A stretch of 64,000 bases of DNA from Thiogranum sp963752745 (GCA_963752745.1 CAVWAK010000039.1:11840-75839), one strand, 5' to 3'. Numbered from the stretch's first letter, positions 25,323-34,937 are shown. Notes: generated from the sequence alone by a model not told the origin. Numbers and translations are program-made.

Positions 25323-27857
25323 CTAGGCTGAGTTCCTGGCCTGACGCAGTAATGTCCACTCGGCAGTAATATCGAACATTTCACCGTGGCCCACCAGAGA
25401 GTGCACCAGATCCGAGAGTTTAATTGCCCGGTGTTTAGAATGGGTACGCACCGTATCGATCATTTTCTCCACGGCTTTTTCATCCAGCTTCTGACTGAAT
25501 GTCGATAACAGCTTGACCACCCGCCAGTCGGCATATTCGGTCAGGCGCATCTGGAATGCCTCACGTCGCGCATCAGTAGCAAAATCAAGTTCAGTTGCAG
25601 AATGGAGGAAGCTCTCCCCTGTCATTTCATCAACTTCCTTGTACAGATACATTTCCAGCTCATAAGGTGTCGGCGCCTCGCTATCGCTGCGGCTCTGGCG
25701 TAACAGAATCTGTACAGCATCATACAAGGCTGATACTACACGTCCTTCATTCAGGCAGCGGAAATCAGGGCCATCGTCAGACTCGAAGAAACTACGCAAC
25801 GGGCTAACCGACTCAGGTATGCCGACAAACTGTAAATGTGCCCCGCCCTCCACGCTTCTCGCCAGGAAAAACGGTATCGTCGGAGTATTGGCCGCCAATA
25901 CAGCTTCATAGACGCGCGATGTTGTCGCCCCCCATATGTCGCCAATATCGACGCCCAGTTTATGCTGGTTTTTGGTGATCAGCTCGACAAAAAACTCCTT
26001 CAGTCCTTCGCGTTTTCCACCGAGCACACGCTCCAGCATCAACACAGTCCCTGCTTCTTCATTGCGTGTATGTATTACCCGGTAAGGGATATCCATGAGG
26101 TTTGTTGCCGACTTCTTCTGTTGCAACGACACCAGGCCTATCTTTACGGTGGCACCCTTTTTAACGCCCACCTTTTTATCCAGCTGAATGCGCATACCGC
26201 GCGTGGAGATATCCTTGGACGTCCCCTGCAAGGTCTTTGAACCTATGCTCACATCCACCCCGGTTTCCGCCAGGTAGCGATCTTCACGCCGGCGCTCAAC
26301 ATACCCGAACCGGATCAGCTCCGGATGCAATGCTTCGGGTGTCATTTCCAGTCTCTCCATGGCCTTGCCATCAACCACACGGCGCGATTCCGTGCCTACC
26401 CAGGCCAACGCCTGACCACCATCGTGTGCGCCCTCATGTTCAACCATCTGACTGAAGGCCTGGGTGACATCAACGATATAGCCCACCAGTCGCATGGATT
26501 GCAAACGCTCACGTAACCGCGTCATCTGGCTTTCGGATTTGTACTGCAGCCGCTGCGAAACCTCATCCAGTTTTCTATCCGGCACCGGCACGACGGGCAC
26601 TGCACTGACCTGCACCTTGACGATACAGTGCTCCGGCTGCTGCAGCGCGTGTGCAACAAACGCCTGAAACGTCTGCCAGTCCCCAGACTCGAAATCCGCC
26701 GCGGAGTGGATGCGCAAACACTCATCCTGGTCGCCGCGTTCGCGGTACATGGCAAGCACGTAGCTTGCACCCTCGTTCAACTGCTGCAGCCGATGAGGCA
26801 GACACATCGGTGTAAAATTATAGTTGTCAGCGTCAGTACAGAAAAAGTGGGCAAGGTGTGCATTTCCCTCACTCATGGCAACCGCCTGAACCCTCAGTTC
26901 CCCGCTCTCATCCTGTTCAACAAAGAAAGGAATCTGGCTGGCACTCTGTGCATAGCTACGTTCGTACAACCAGCTCTGTACCGAGCGATACTCGTCCTCG
27001 GCATCAAGTTTATATTTGCGCTGGTGTTGCTCCACCAGATTCCCGATAACTTCAGAGAAACCGGCCGGCCTGTCCATATTGACACGCTGCAAACACAGTG
27101 CTGTTTCTGCCTCGCGTGGTTCTATCCTGACAACGCGGTACTTGATGTACTCCTGCTCGACACCGCCATCTTCGGTCAATACGCCACCGAGGAATGTCAC
27201 CTGGATATCCTGGCCGACCTTGAAGGTTGTAAGTCCCTTGATGTTGATGCGCAAACCGCAAACTGAAATATCCCGTGTTATCGCATTGGTGCGTATATTG
27301 CCACGCTGCAGTGTTACCGAGCAGGCGTACTGCAGCCGGGGATGTTCACGCCTGCGAAAGTAACCCAGCGGCAACTGGTCAGGATTTTCCGTCAGCCCGG
27401 TAACTTCACGGGCATTCCCGTCACCGGACTCACCATCACGTTCAAGAGCGGCAGCGCGTGCACGCTCAAGCCGCCGCTGCTCAAGTTCAGCACGCCTGCG
27501 GTCCTCCTCCTCACGCGCATCGGTCTGCGCCTGGATAGTATGTTCGCCGCCGACAATAGCCTCAAAGGTGCCGACAGTGAAAACACCCCGGTTTTCCTGC
27601 AAGCCCTGCTCGAACATCTGGAAAGAAATATCGTCCAGGTAGTGCACCCGGTCATTGAATGCGTAACGTCGACACTCTCCGGCCACGCGGCCACGCATAT
27701 CGATGGTCTGGAAACAGGGGCGCGTCAGACGGGAATCTTCCATGCGCTTGAGAAAACGACCAGTATCCGAACTCTCAACCACGATTTCGGTGACCAGCTC
27801 CTTGTCATCGGAACCGATCTTGGTGCGTTTAAAATGTTTGACGACGACTTCGCCCAT
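25323..27857 (-). CDS. Large protein with two PilZ (c-di-GMP-binding) domains
   Basis: 844 aa, no signal peptide or membrane helix. A coiled-coil stretch rich in Arg/Glu (about 113-140) precedes PilZ domain 1 (about 167-285: FRRREHPRLQY, then DISVCGLRI) and PilZ domain 2 (about 518-630: VERRREDRYLA, then DISTRGMRI). Both keep the R-x-x-x-R and (D/N)-x-S-x-x-G motifs needed to bind c-di-GMP. The segment between and the ~200-residue tail match nothing I recognise. It sits between parC and parE on the same strand, 74 nt before parC. Function unknown; a c-di-GMP effector is likely. Confidence 0.82.
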   Translation of the reverse strand: MGEVVVKHFKRTKIGSDDKELVTEIVVESSDTGRFLKRMEDSRLTRPCFQTIDMRGRVAGECRRYAFNDRVHYLDDISFQMFEQGLQENRGVFTVGTFEAIVGGEHTIQAQTDAREEEDRRRAELEQRRLERARAAALERDGESGDGNAREVTGLTENPDQLPLGYFRRREHPRLQYACSVTLQRGNIRTNAITRDISVCGLRINIKGLTTFKVGQDIQVTFLGGVLTEDGGVEQEYIKYRVVRIEPREAETALCLQRVNMDRPAGFSEVIGNLVEQHQRKYKLDAEDEYRSVQSWLYERSYAQSASQIPFFVEQDESGELRVQAVAMSEGNAHLAHFFCTDADNYNFTPMCLPHRLQQLNEGASYVLAMYRERGDQDECLRIHSAADFESGDWQTFQAFVAHALQQPEHCIVKVQVSAVPVVPVPDRKLDEVSQRLQYKSESQMTRLRERLQSMRLVGYIVDVTQAFSQMVEHEGAHDGGQALAWVGTESRRVVDGKAMERLEMTPEALHPELIRFGYVERRREDRYLAETGVDVSIGSKTLQGTSKDISTRGMRIQLDKKVGVKKGATVKIGLVSLQQKKSATNLMDIPYRVIHTRNEEAGTVLMLERVLGGKREGLKEFFVELITKNQHKLGVDIGDIWGATTSRVYEAVLAANTPTIPFFLARSVEGGAHLQFVGIPESVSPLRSFFESDDGPDFRCLNEGRVVSALYDAVQILLRQSRSDSEAPTPYELEMYLYKEVDEMTGESFLHSATELDFATDARREAFQMRLTEYADWRVVKLLSTFSQKLDEKAVEKMIDTVRTHSKHRAIKLSDLVHSLVGHGEMFDITAEWTLLRQARNSA

Positions 27858-27954
27858 AGTCCTTACGCTTCCATGTCAGCGCATTACTGCTATATAAGCC
27901 TTATATTTCAATACGTTAATGAATTTTCCGGCAAAAATAGCCGGTGAACACGAC

Positions 27955-29841
27955 CTATATATCGGCAAGATTGCCGTTTTTCTCCAGCCAGGAACGGCGA
28001 TCGGAGGAGCGATTTTTGGCCAGCAACAGGTCCAGGGTCTTGTGACTATCATCATCTGCTGACAGCGTCAGCTGAACCAGTCTGCGAGTATCCGGATCTA
28101 TGGTTGTTTCACGCAGCTGCAACGGGTTCATTTCACCCAGACCCTTGAAGCGCTGCACATTTATCTTGCCCTTTATATGTTCGGCTGCAATACGGTCAAG
28201 CACACCCTGCTGCTCGGCGTCATCCAGCGCATAGAACACCTGTTTGCCAACATCGATGCGATAAAGCGGTGGCATGGCAACATACACGTGCCCTGCCTCG
28301 ACCAGTGGCTGAAAGTGACGCAGGAACAATGCACACAGCAGCGTGGCAATATGTAGTCCATCAGAATCGGCGTCAGCCAGAATACATATCTTGCCATAAC
28401 GCAGATTTTTCAATTCCGGCAAGCCCGGCTCAACACCGATCGCCAGCGCAATGTCATGCACCGCCTGCGATGCCAAAACCTCGGCTGCATCGACCTCCCA
28501 GGTGTTGAGTATCTTGCCGCGCAACGGCATAACAGCCTGGTATTGCCTGTCCCGGGCCTGCTTGGCAGACCCCCCGGCCGAATCACCCTCAACCAGAAAC
28601 AGTTCGGAACGCGCCAGATCATTGCTACTGCAATCGGCCAGCTTGCCCGGCAAAGCCGGCCCGCTGGTAACCTTTTTCCGGATCACTTTCTTGCCGGCTC
28701 GTTGACGACTCTGGGCATTCTGAATAGCCAGCTGTGCAATCTGCTCGCCAGCCTCGGTATGCTGGTTCAGCCACAAACTGAAACCATCTTTGACCACGCC
28801 ACTCACAAAGGCCGCGCACTCGCGCGACGACAGGCGCTCCTTTGTCTGTCCGGAAAACTGAGGGTCGACCAGCTTGACAGAGAGGATGTAGGTGCAGCGC
28901 TCCCAGACATCATCCGGAGTAATTTTTACACCGCGCGGCAACAGGCTGCGAAATTCACAAAACTCACGTATCGCTTCGGTAAGTCCGGTACGCAGGCCAT
29001 TTACGTGAGTGCCGCCCTGCGCGGTGGGAATGAGGTTGACATAACTCTCGGCCACCAGCTCACCGCCTTCCGGCAACCAGGCCAGCGCCCATTCAGCCGC
29101 CTCGACATTACCTTCCATCTTGCCAACAAACGGCTCCTCGGGAAGACAAACCGCCTCACCCAGCGCGTTGACGAGGTAATCCCGTAAACCATCTTCGTAA
29201 TACCAGGTTTCTTTTTCCCCGGATTTTTCATCAAGCAGTGTGACTTCAAGACCGGGACACAATACCGCCTTGGCGCGCAGTACATGTTTCAGCCGCGGCA
29301 AGGAAATTTTTGCTGCATCAAAGAACTGTGCATCCGGCCAGAAACGAATTGTAGTACCTGTATTCTGCTTGCCTACCTTGCCGACCTCATCAAGCCCCGA
29401 CACTTTCTCGCCGCTCCTGAAGGCCAGGTTGTACTCAACACCTCCACGCCGCACCCAGATTTCCAGGTTTTTGGACAAAGCGTTAACAACTGATACTCCC
29501 ACGCCATGTAAACCGCCCGAAAACTGGTAATTTTTGTTGGAGAACTTGCCACCGGCGTGCAGGCGGGTAAGGATAACCTCGGCCCCGGAAACGCCCTCCT
29601 CCGGATGAATATCCACCGGCATGCCACGACCGTCGTCTTTGACTTGCAAAGAACCGTCCTTGAACAGCGTGACCTCGACCTTTTTGGCATAACCGGCCAT
29701 GGCCTCGTCGACACTGTTGTCGATCACTTCCTGGGCAAGGTGATTGGGGCGAGTGGTATCGGTATACATACCCGGGCGCTTGCGCACCGGGTCAAGCCCG
29801 CTAAGGACTTCTATGGAAGCGGCATCGTATTGGTTGGCCAT
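27955..29841 (-). CDS. parE: DNA topoisomerase IV subunit B
   Basis: 628 aa. GHKL ATPase motifs NSVDEAMAGYAKK and GGLHGVGVSVVNALS, transducer region, then the Toprim motifs EGDSAGGSAKQARDR and DADSDGLHI. Length and the 'MANQYDAASIEVLSGLDPVR' start are those of ParE rather than GyrB. Partner of parC, from which it is separated by the tandem-PilZ gene. Confidence 0.96.
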   Translation of the reverse strand: MANQYDAASIEVLSGLDPVRKRPGMYTDTTRPNHLAQEVIDNSVDEAMAGYAKKVEVTLFKDGSLQVKDDGRGMPVDIHPEEGVSGAEVILTRLHAGGKFSNKNYQFSGGLHGVGVSVVNALSKNLEIWVRRGGVEYNLAFRSGEKVSGLDEVGKVGKQNTGTTIRFWPDAQFFDAAKISLPRLKHVLRAKAVLCPGLEVTLLDEKSGEKETWYYEDGLRDYLVNALGEAVCLPEEPFVGKMEGNVEAAEWALAWLPEGGELVAESYVNLIPTAQGGTHVNGLRTGLTEAIREFCEFRSLLPRGVKITPDDVWERCTYILSVKLVDPQFSGQTKERLSSRECAAFVSGVVKDGFSLWLNQHTEAGEQIAQLAIQNAQSRQRAGKKVIRKKVTSGPALPGKLADCSSNDLARSELFLVEGDSAGGSAKQARDRQYQAVMPLRGKILNTWEVDAAEVLASQAVHDIALAIGVEPGLPELKNLRYGKICILADADSDGLHIATLLCALFLRHFQPLVEAGHVYVAMPPLYRIDVGKQVFYALDDAEQQGVLDRIAAEHIKGKINVQRFKGLGEMNPLQLRETTIDPDTRRLVQLTLSADDDSHKTLDLLLAKNRSSDRRSWLEKNGNLADI

Positions 29842-29904
29842 CTAAACCTTAAAATTCGGAAATGAAATATCCGGTCATATGCTACCGAAAGCTTTGGCAA
29901 TGTT

Positions 29905-30468
29905 CTATTCTTCTTCCCACAGCAACTGTTGCCCATGCCCCTGCGCTTCCAGGCGGTCCCTGATTACGCCAATCCTGTCACCGGACGGTAACGGACAGAA
30001 ATAGTGATCAGCGAGTACCATACGATAGAGATCCTGTCGGTTGCGGCGGATAAACGCCCAGTCTGAACCAGGCGTCGGTCGAAACTGGCCATTGCTGCCG
30101 TAAGCATAACGTTTGACCTTGCGCTGGCCACACATTATGCCCTCATAACTGACATTCTCGGCACTCGAGCGAGATTGCAGAACCACGGTATATCGCACCA
30201 CCCGGTCTTTACCGATAGACAGTGAGTCGGGATCAACAAAAACTGTAAAGGGATAGTCGAAGCGACCTATATCCAGAGCTAACAGTGCATCTTTACGTGG
30301 ATAGGCGGGCAGCGTTACATCCAGCTCTTTCCACTCGGAACCGGGCGGCGCCTTGTACGGGTGGAACGCGTCGCCATCACCTTCATCATGGAAGACGTCT
30401 TCGGCAGACATTGCTGTCTGGCTGAGCCCCAGGCACGCAAACAAGAATAAAATCGACCTTAATAGCAT
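29905..30468 (-). CDS. CNP1-like family secreted protein
   Basis: 187 aa from ATG 30468, chosen because a signal peptide starts there (MLLRSILFLFACLGLSQTAMSAED, cleavage after AMSA); the frame is open to 30504. The mature part carries WKELDVTLPAYP, SLSIGKDRVVRYTVVL and SYEGIMCGQRKVK, the pattern of the CNP1-like domain family. Predicted periplasmic, with two cysteines that could form a disulfide. Function unknown. 63 nt after parE. Confidence 0.75.
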   Translation of the reverse strand: MLLRSILFLFACLGLSQTAMSAEDVFHDEGDGDAFHPYKAPPGSEWKELDVTLPAYPRKDALLALDIGRFDYPFTVFVDPDSLSIGKDRVVRYTVVLQSRSSAENVSYEGIMCGQRKVKRYAYGSNGQFRPTPGSDWAFIRRNRQDLYRMVLADHYFCPLPSGDRIGVIRDRLEAQGHGQQLLWEEE

Positions 30469-30489
30469 GTCGCGTATTAAACAGCTTTG

Positions 30490-30522
30490 CGGGCCGGCTG
30501 ACAAACTGCCTCTCAGCCAGCC
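30490..30522 (-). terminator. GC-rich hairpin downstream of hsp20
   Basis: GGGCCGGCTG ... CAGCCAGCCC, a 10-bp stem with one G-T type mismatch and a 13-nt loop, 35 nt after the hsp20 stop. There is no T-tract, so it may end or protect the hsp20 transcript rather than act as a classic terminator. Confidence 0.4.
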
Positions 30523-30556
30523 CGAATGCGCGGCCGGGACTATTCTTCAGGAAATA

Positions 30557-31003
30557 TCAACTTTCGACCTTGATCCGCTTCGGCAGCACTTTTGCCTGTT
30601 TTGGAATCACCACCTCAAGCACGCCATCTTTGGATCTGGCGTTGATACCATCAGCATCGACAGTATCCGGCATACTAAAGCGCCGGGAAAAACTGCCACG
30701 TACGCGTTCCACACGCTTGTAGCCCTCGCGATCTTCGCTGGATTCGCTTTGGCGCTCACCCTTGATCGATAGCACACCATGTTCCATCTTTACTTCGATG
30801 TCTTCGGGATTCACACCCGGCACATCGGCATGAATAACATACCGGTGCTCTTCCTCGCGGATATCCACCGCCGGCGTCCAGTCGCTGGCTGCGAGCGGAT
30901 CGCCATCTTCAGCCGGGCGACGTACACGTGCATTGAACATACGGCCGATATCAGCATGCCGTTGATTTAAAAGACCCCAGGGTTCATAACGTACGAGAGA
31001 CAT
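30557..31003 (-). CDS. Small heat-shock protein Hsp20
   Basis: 148 aa from ATG 31003 (MSLVRYEPWG), which has AGGAGG 6 nt upstream; a start at 31024 is less likely. The alpha-crystallin domain covers about residues 40-140 (DVPGVNPEDIEVKMEHGVLS, GVLEVVIPK) and the C-terminal I-x-V-type tail is KRIKVES. ATP-independent holdase in the cytoplasm. A near-perfect sigma-32 promoter lies 60 nt upstream. Confidence 0.95.
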   Translation of the reverse strand: MSLVRYEPWGLLNQRHADIGRMFNARVRRPAEDGDPLAASDWTPAVDIREEEHRYVIHADVPGVNPEDIEVKMEHGVLSIKGERQSESSEDREGYKRVERVRGSFSRRFSMPDTVDADGINARSKDGVLEVVIPKQAKVLPKRIKVES

Positions 31004-31063
31004 TGCATACCTCCTGCTATTCAAACTTTAAGGTCGCCAACAGAGCGCCTTTCGATAGTCGTT

Positions 31064-31092
31064 ATATGGGAACGCTGAACGCGCCTTTCAAG
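31064..31092 (-). promoter_or_regulatory. Sigma-32 (heat-shock) promoter of hsp20
   Basis: Minus strand: CTTGAAA (31092-31086), 15-nt spacer, CCCATAT (31070-31064), an exact match to CTTGAAA-N(13-17)-CCCATnT. The leader to the hsp20 ATG is about 55 nt. Confidence 0.9.
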
Positions 31093-31129
31093 GGGCGATA
31101 CAGAAAAATACCGCAACCACTGGAAGGCG

Positions 31130-32047
31130 CTAGAAACGCACCACGAGCAACCAGGCAAGAAACCCTGCACCGACCAGTGATGCCAGCAGGGTATAGAGCG
31201 CATGACGCCGGTACCTGTCAACCAGCAGAAACTGCGGTTTGGCAGATATAAGAAATGGATAACGGTCATGATGACTGGCGCGAATCACGTTGGTCTCGGC
31301 CTCTGCAGAACGTGCAGCGCGATCAGCAATCACTTCACGCTGCGCCTGCTGGCGTGCTGTCTGCCATTCATCGTTATCAATACTGCCATCAGCATCTGCA
31401 TCAAGTCGTTTCAGTAACCCCGACTGATCCTGCTTCCAGCGTTTCAGTAGCGCAGAGACCTCTGCACTAACGGTATTATCTGTGCTGCGAACCGTATCGA
31501 ACCAGCCCAGGATATACAGTTCCCGGCCATCAATTCGCTCTTCGGTATAGCGATAACGGGTGCCTAACAATTCCCCGAAAAAGCCTTTCTCTTCGTAAAC
31601 ACCCGGCCATTTTGTGCTTCCGTACCAGACCTTTTTGACACCGGGAGTGACTTCGGCCTTGCGCGGATCAACCAGGCATTCGCCGGTAGAGTCATAAAAC
31701 AAAAAAGGTGTTTCGCTACTGCCAGACTCGACATCCGACCAGTTTGAGCCCGAGCGACTGCTGTGCTTTTCCTTTTCGATCTTGAATCGGTACCAGACAC
31801 AGGACGTTTTAGTCAGAGGTGACGTAATCGGCTGCTCCAACAGGCTCCTGCCAGCCCCTTCCAGCTCTATATAGCCTTGAGGTGCAGATCTCACCAGTGC
31901 GGTTGGTGTGTCTTCAATAACTCTCGCGCGATGAAAATTTCGCCAGATAAGGTAAAAGAAATAAAGCGTCAGTGTGCCGAAAACCACGGCAAATATTGCG
32001 AAATGCAACAGCGCCATTGTTTGAACATCTTCGATTAAACCCGACAT
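31130..32047 (-). CDS. GIDE-domain membrane protein with an EF-hand loop
   Basis: 305 aa. A membrane helix near the N-terminus (about 13-35) and another at the C-terminus (about 283-302) flank a domain of the GIDE type (the 'E3 ubiquitin ligase' family, from its eukaryotic MUL1 relatives; bacterial members have no RING). Visible pieces: GYIELEGAGRSLLEQPITSPLT, CVWYRFKIEKE, RYRYTEERIDGRELYILG. Residues 216-227 (DADADGSIDNDE) are a canonical EF-hand calcium loop. It follows lemA by 15 nt; lemA-GIDE pairs are common. Role unknown. Confidence 0.8.
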   Translation of the reverse strand: MSGLIEDVQTMALLHFAIFAVVFGTLTLYFFYLIWRNFHRARVIEDTPTALVRSAPQGYIELEGAGRSLLEQPITSPLTKTSCVWYRFKIEKEKHSSRSGSNWSDVESGSSETPFLFYDSTGECLVDPRKAEVTPGVKKVWYGSTKWPGVYEEKGFFGELLGTRYRYTEERIDGRELYILGWFDTVRSTDNTVSAEVSALLKRWKQDQSGLLKRLDADADGSIDNDEWQTARQQAQREVIADRAARSAEAETNVIRASHHDRYPFLISAKPQFLLVDRYRRHALYTLLASLVGAGFLAWLLVVRF

Positions 32048-32062
32048 CAGGGTAGACCAACG

Positions 32063-32647
32063 CTAGTCGCCAAACAGGCTCTTGATGCTTACATCGGCTT
32101 TTTCTTCATCGCTGAATTCCAGCAGGTCGAACGAACTGAAACCGAATTTTTTGGCGATAATTACATCGGGAAACTGTTCGATGCGGACGTTATTCAGGTT
32201 AACACTTTCGTTATAGTACTCACGGCGATCAGCAATACTGTTCTCAAGCGCAGTAATCCTGTCCTGCAGATGCTGGAAAGTAGTATCCGCCTTCAACTCC
32301 GGGTAAGCCTCGGCAACTGCGAACAGATTACCCAACCCGAGACGCAGCTGTGTTTCCGCCGCCCCAAGCGCTCCAACATCACCACCTTCTCGCGCCCTGG
32401 ACACTTGTGAGCGCGCTTCCATCACTTTGATCAGGGTTTCCTGCTCGTAGCCCATATACTGCTTGCAGACCTCAACAAGCTTGGGTAGCTCGTCATGTCG
32501 CTGCTTCAGCAGGACATCGATGTTCGACCAGGCCTTGGACACATTATGTTTGAGAGCGACCAGACTGTTGTAGATCTGTATCGCGTAGATCAGCAAGGCG
32601 GCAAATAACACACCGATAACAACCCAGACTATGGTACCCACTTCCAT
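32063..32647 (-). CDS. lemA: LemA family protein
   Basis: 194 aa. One N-terminal membrane helix (about 5-25), then a long helical domain with the LemA signature NSLVALKHNVSKAWSNIDVLLKQR and YNESVNLNNVRIEQFPDVIIA. The family is membrane-anchored and widespread, with no settled function; it often precedes a TPM or GIDE-domain gene, as here. Confidence 0.92.
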   Translation of the reverse strand: MEVGTIVWVVIGVLFAALLIYAIQIYNSLVALKHNVSKAWSNIDVLLKQRHDELPKLVEVCKQYMGYEQETLIKVMEARSQVSRAREGGDVGALGAAETQLRLGLGNLFAVAEAYPELKADTTFQHLQDRITALENSIADRREYYNESVNLNNVRIEQFPDVIIAKKFGFSSFDLLEFSDEEKADVSIKSLFGD

Positions 32648-32849
32648 GGAAGACTCTCCTTTTTACGCTACCGCGCTAAATGCTTGAATACTGAAGGGGT
32701 ATAGCGGCGGACGCAAGCTGCGCCTTAATTTCCAGCGCTCACAGGCCAACATCGCAGGAGAGGGGGCGGCATGGCTAACCTGGTGACACTCCAGGCCACC
32801 AGCAATAAGGAAAAGCGGGTATCAGCAGGAAAACATGACACTACTGGTA

Positions 32850-33436
32850 TCAGGCAAAATCCAGTACAAGTGCAGCACGATTATCTCCCGGCAAGGGTTC
32901 GAGTTGCTGGGTATACTCGCCATGACTGATACCAATACCCAGTGCCGCGCCCGCCTTGGCAGCAGCGATCATGTCGGGCGTGAACTCGAATCGCATGAAG
33001 TGAACCGAGGAGGTCTTATCCTCATTTTCGCGCTCCATATCCTCATCGGCGACTGCGAACACAGGATCAAAACCGTCGACCCGAATCCAGACCTCGTTTT
33101 CTATGCCTTTTAGCTGCGCCAATGCCTCGCGGCGCCGGTCTTCGTCCGGCACTTCGATCATGAAGGTGGCCTTGAGATTGGCGCCATCCGGAATCAGTGG
33201 GATTATAGGCATCCAGCTCTTCCTGAATACCCTGCAGCCTCGAATATACGTTCTACACGCAGCATTTCCTGTATCTGGTAATGCATCGTCAAGCGGTCTT
33301 CGAAATACAGTGCGGCAATATCACCCAGCGGTACCCGGCGATTCTTTTTGTGCGCTATCACCTGGGCACGAAATTCCGGCCGGGCCTCAGCATACTGTTC
33401 CAGGGAATAGAGATCACTGCGCGTCAGTTTTTCCAT
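32850..33436 (-). pseudogene. DUF3501 family protein, split by two +1 shifts
   Basis: Two overlapping frames together give one complete DUF3501 protein. Frame 1 (33436-33203; ATG with GGAG upstream) encodes MEKLTRSDLYSLEQY... RIFEAAG and then leaves the family. Frame 2 (33212-32850) resumes at PLIPDGANLKATFMIEVPD and runs to the normal end. The ten residues between (IQEELDAYNP) are encoded in the third frame, so one extra G in a GGG run near 33230 and one extra C in a CCC run near 33200 explain everything. Frame 2 has its own ATG with AGGAAGAG upstream overlapping the frame 1 stop, so two coupled half-proteins are conceivable. Function of DUF3501 unknown; it pairs with the next two genes. Confidence 0.8.
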
Positions 33437-33454
33437 TTGAATCTCCATTACCCG

Positions 33455-34788
33455 TCAAATTCCGTAGGCCTGGCGCAACAGTTTTAACGGGTGCTCCGGT
33501 TCACGGCCATTCTGCAGGCCATTTTCTATTTGATGCCCGGCCATCGGGCAATCACTGCAGTAGTGATCGGCCCCGGATTTCTCCACGCGGTTGATTACCG
33601 GCTTGCAGATCTTCATGGAAATCTCATGAAACTCTTTTTTCACCGCGTAGGTGCCATCGTGACCGGAACAGCGCTCAATGGCATCGACCTCGGTGTCCGG
33701 CACCAGCTGCAAAAGTTCACGGGTTTTCATGCCGATATTCTGCACCCTCAGGTGGCAGGCCACATGATAGGCAATCTTGCCCAGACTGTTCTTGAAATCG
33801 GTCTTTAGCTGATCGTGCTTGTGCCGGATGACCAGATACTCGAAGGGATCGAAAATATTGTCGCGTACTTTGGCAACATCGGCATCATCGGGAAACATGA
33901 GCGGCAGTTCCTGCTTGAACATCAACACACAGGATGGCACCGGCGCGACAATATCCCATCCCTGGTCAATCAGTTTGACCAGCTGGGGAATATTCACCTG
34001 CCTGGCTTTATCGACGGCCTCCAGGTCGCCCAGCTCCAGTTTTGGCATACCACAGCAACGCTCGGTATCCGCAAGCCGCACGGGAATACCGTTATGCTCA
34101 AAGACCGCAATCAGATCCGCCCCCAGTTCCGGCTCGTTATAGTTACCGTAGCAGGTTGCAAACAACGCCACCTTGCCACGCGTCGGCCCGGCTTCGGGCG
34201 CCGCGCTGGCATCTTTGTTCCGCTCGGCCGACACGCGTCGACGCAGGGTTTTCGAATGATACTCGGGCAACACGGCGTCGGGGTGCACTTCAAAGAGCTC
34301 CTCGACGATTTTACGGCCGACCTTGTTGTGGTTAACCGCGTTCACTACGGCAGATACCACAGGGATACCCGCCAGCGTGCCAATGATATCGGTTGAGGTC
34401 AGAATCCTGTCGCGGGTGAGCGATTTGCCCTGCTTATGTTTTACCGCCTTGGCACGCAACATCAGGTGCGGAAAATCCACGTTCCATTCATGTGGCGGCA
34501 CATACGGACACTTGGTCATGTAGCACATGTCACACAGGTAACAGTTATCGACCACGTCCCAGTAAACACGCTTGTCGACCCCATCCAGCTCCATCGTGTC
34601 GGAGTCGTCTATGGCGTCAAACAGCGTGGGAAACGAATTACAGAGATTGAAACATCGACGACAGCCGTGACAGATGTCGAAAACCCGCTCCAGTTCCTGG
34701 AACAATGAGGTTTCGTCGTAAACTCGGGGTTACGCCAGTCAATCGGGTGGCGTATCGGCGCTTCCAGACTGCCTTCACGAGCGGGCAT
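33455..34788 (-). CDS. Heterodisulfide reductase-like Fe-S oxidoreductase (frameshifted near its N-terminus)
   Basis: About 444 aa when restored. Two [4Fe-4S] motifs (CHGCRRCFNLC and CYLCDMCYMTKC) followed by two CCG-type domains (ERCCGMPKLELGDLEAV, ERCSGHDGTYAVKKEF). Related to GlpC/HdrD-type electron carriers. The uninterrupted frame only starts at a TTG (34705), yet the true N-terminus, MPAREGSLEAPIRHPIDW from ATG 34788 with a strong GGAGG, lies in another frame. Adding one T to the AAA/TTT run at 34720-34722 joins them. Probably works with the adjacent rubrerythrin and DUF3501 proteins in peroxide or redox defence (inference from linkage). Confidence 0.85.
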
Positions 34789-34937
34789 TATGCTCCTCCA
34801 GAACGACGTAACAATATGCGAGTGGCCGGATTCAGAAGTCCCGGAACATGATGGCGGGCAACCGCCAGATATTCTGGTTTCGCACCCCCCCGCCACGGAG
34901 CACAGGCTCCGCAGGGAGAGCGGAAACTAAACGGCGA

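Noticed and set aside
28456..29187. 243-codon plus-strand frame opposite parE
   Set aside because: Antisense to a fully conserved gene in a GC-biased region; composition is that of a shadow frame.
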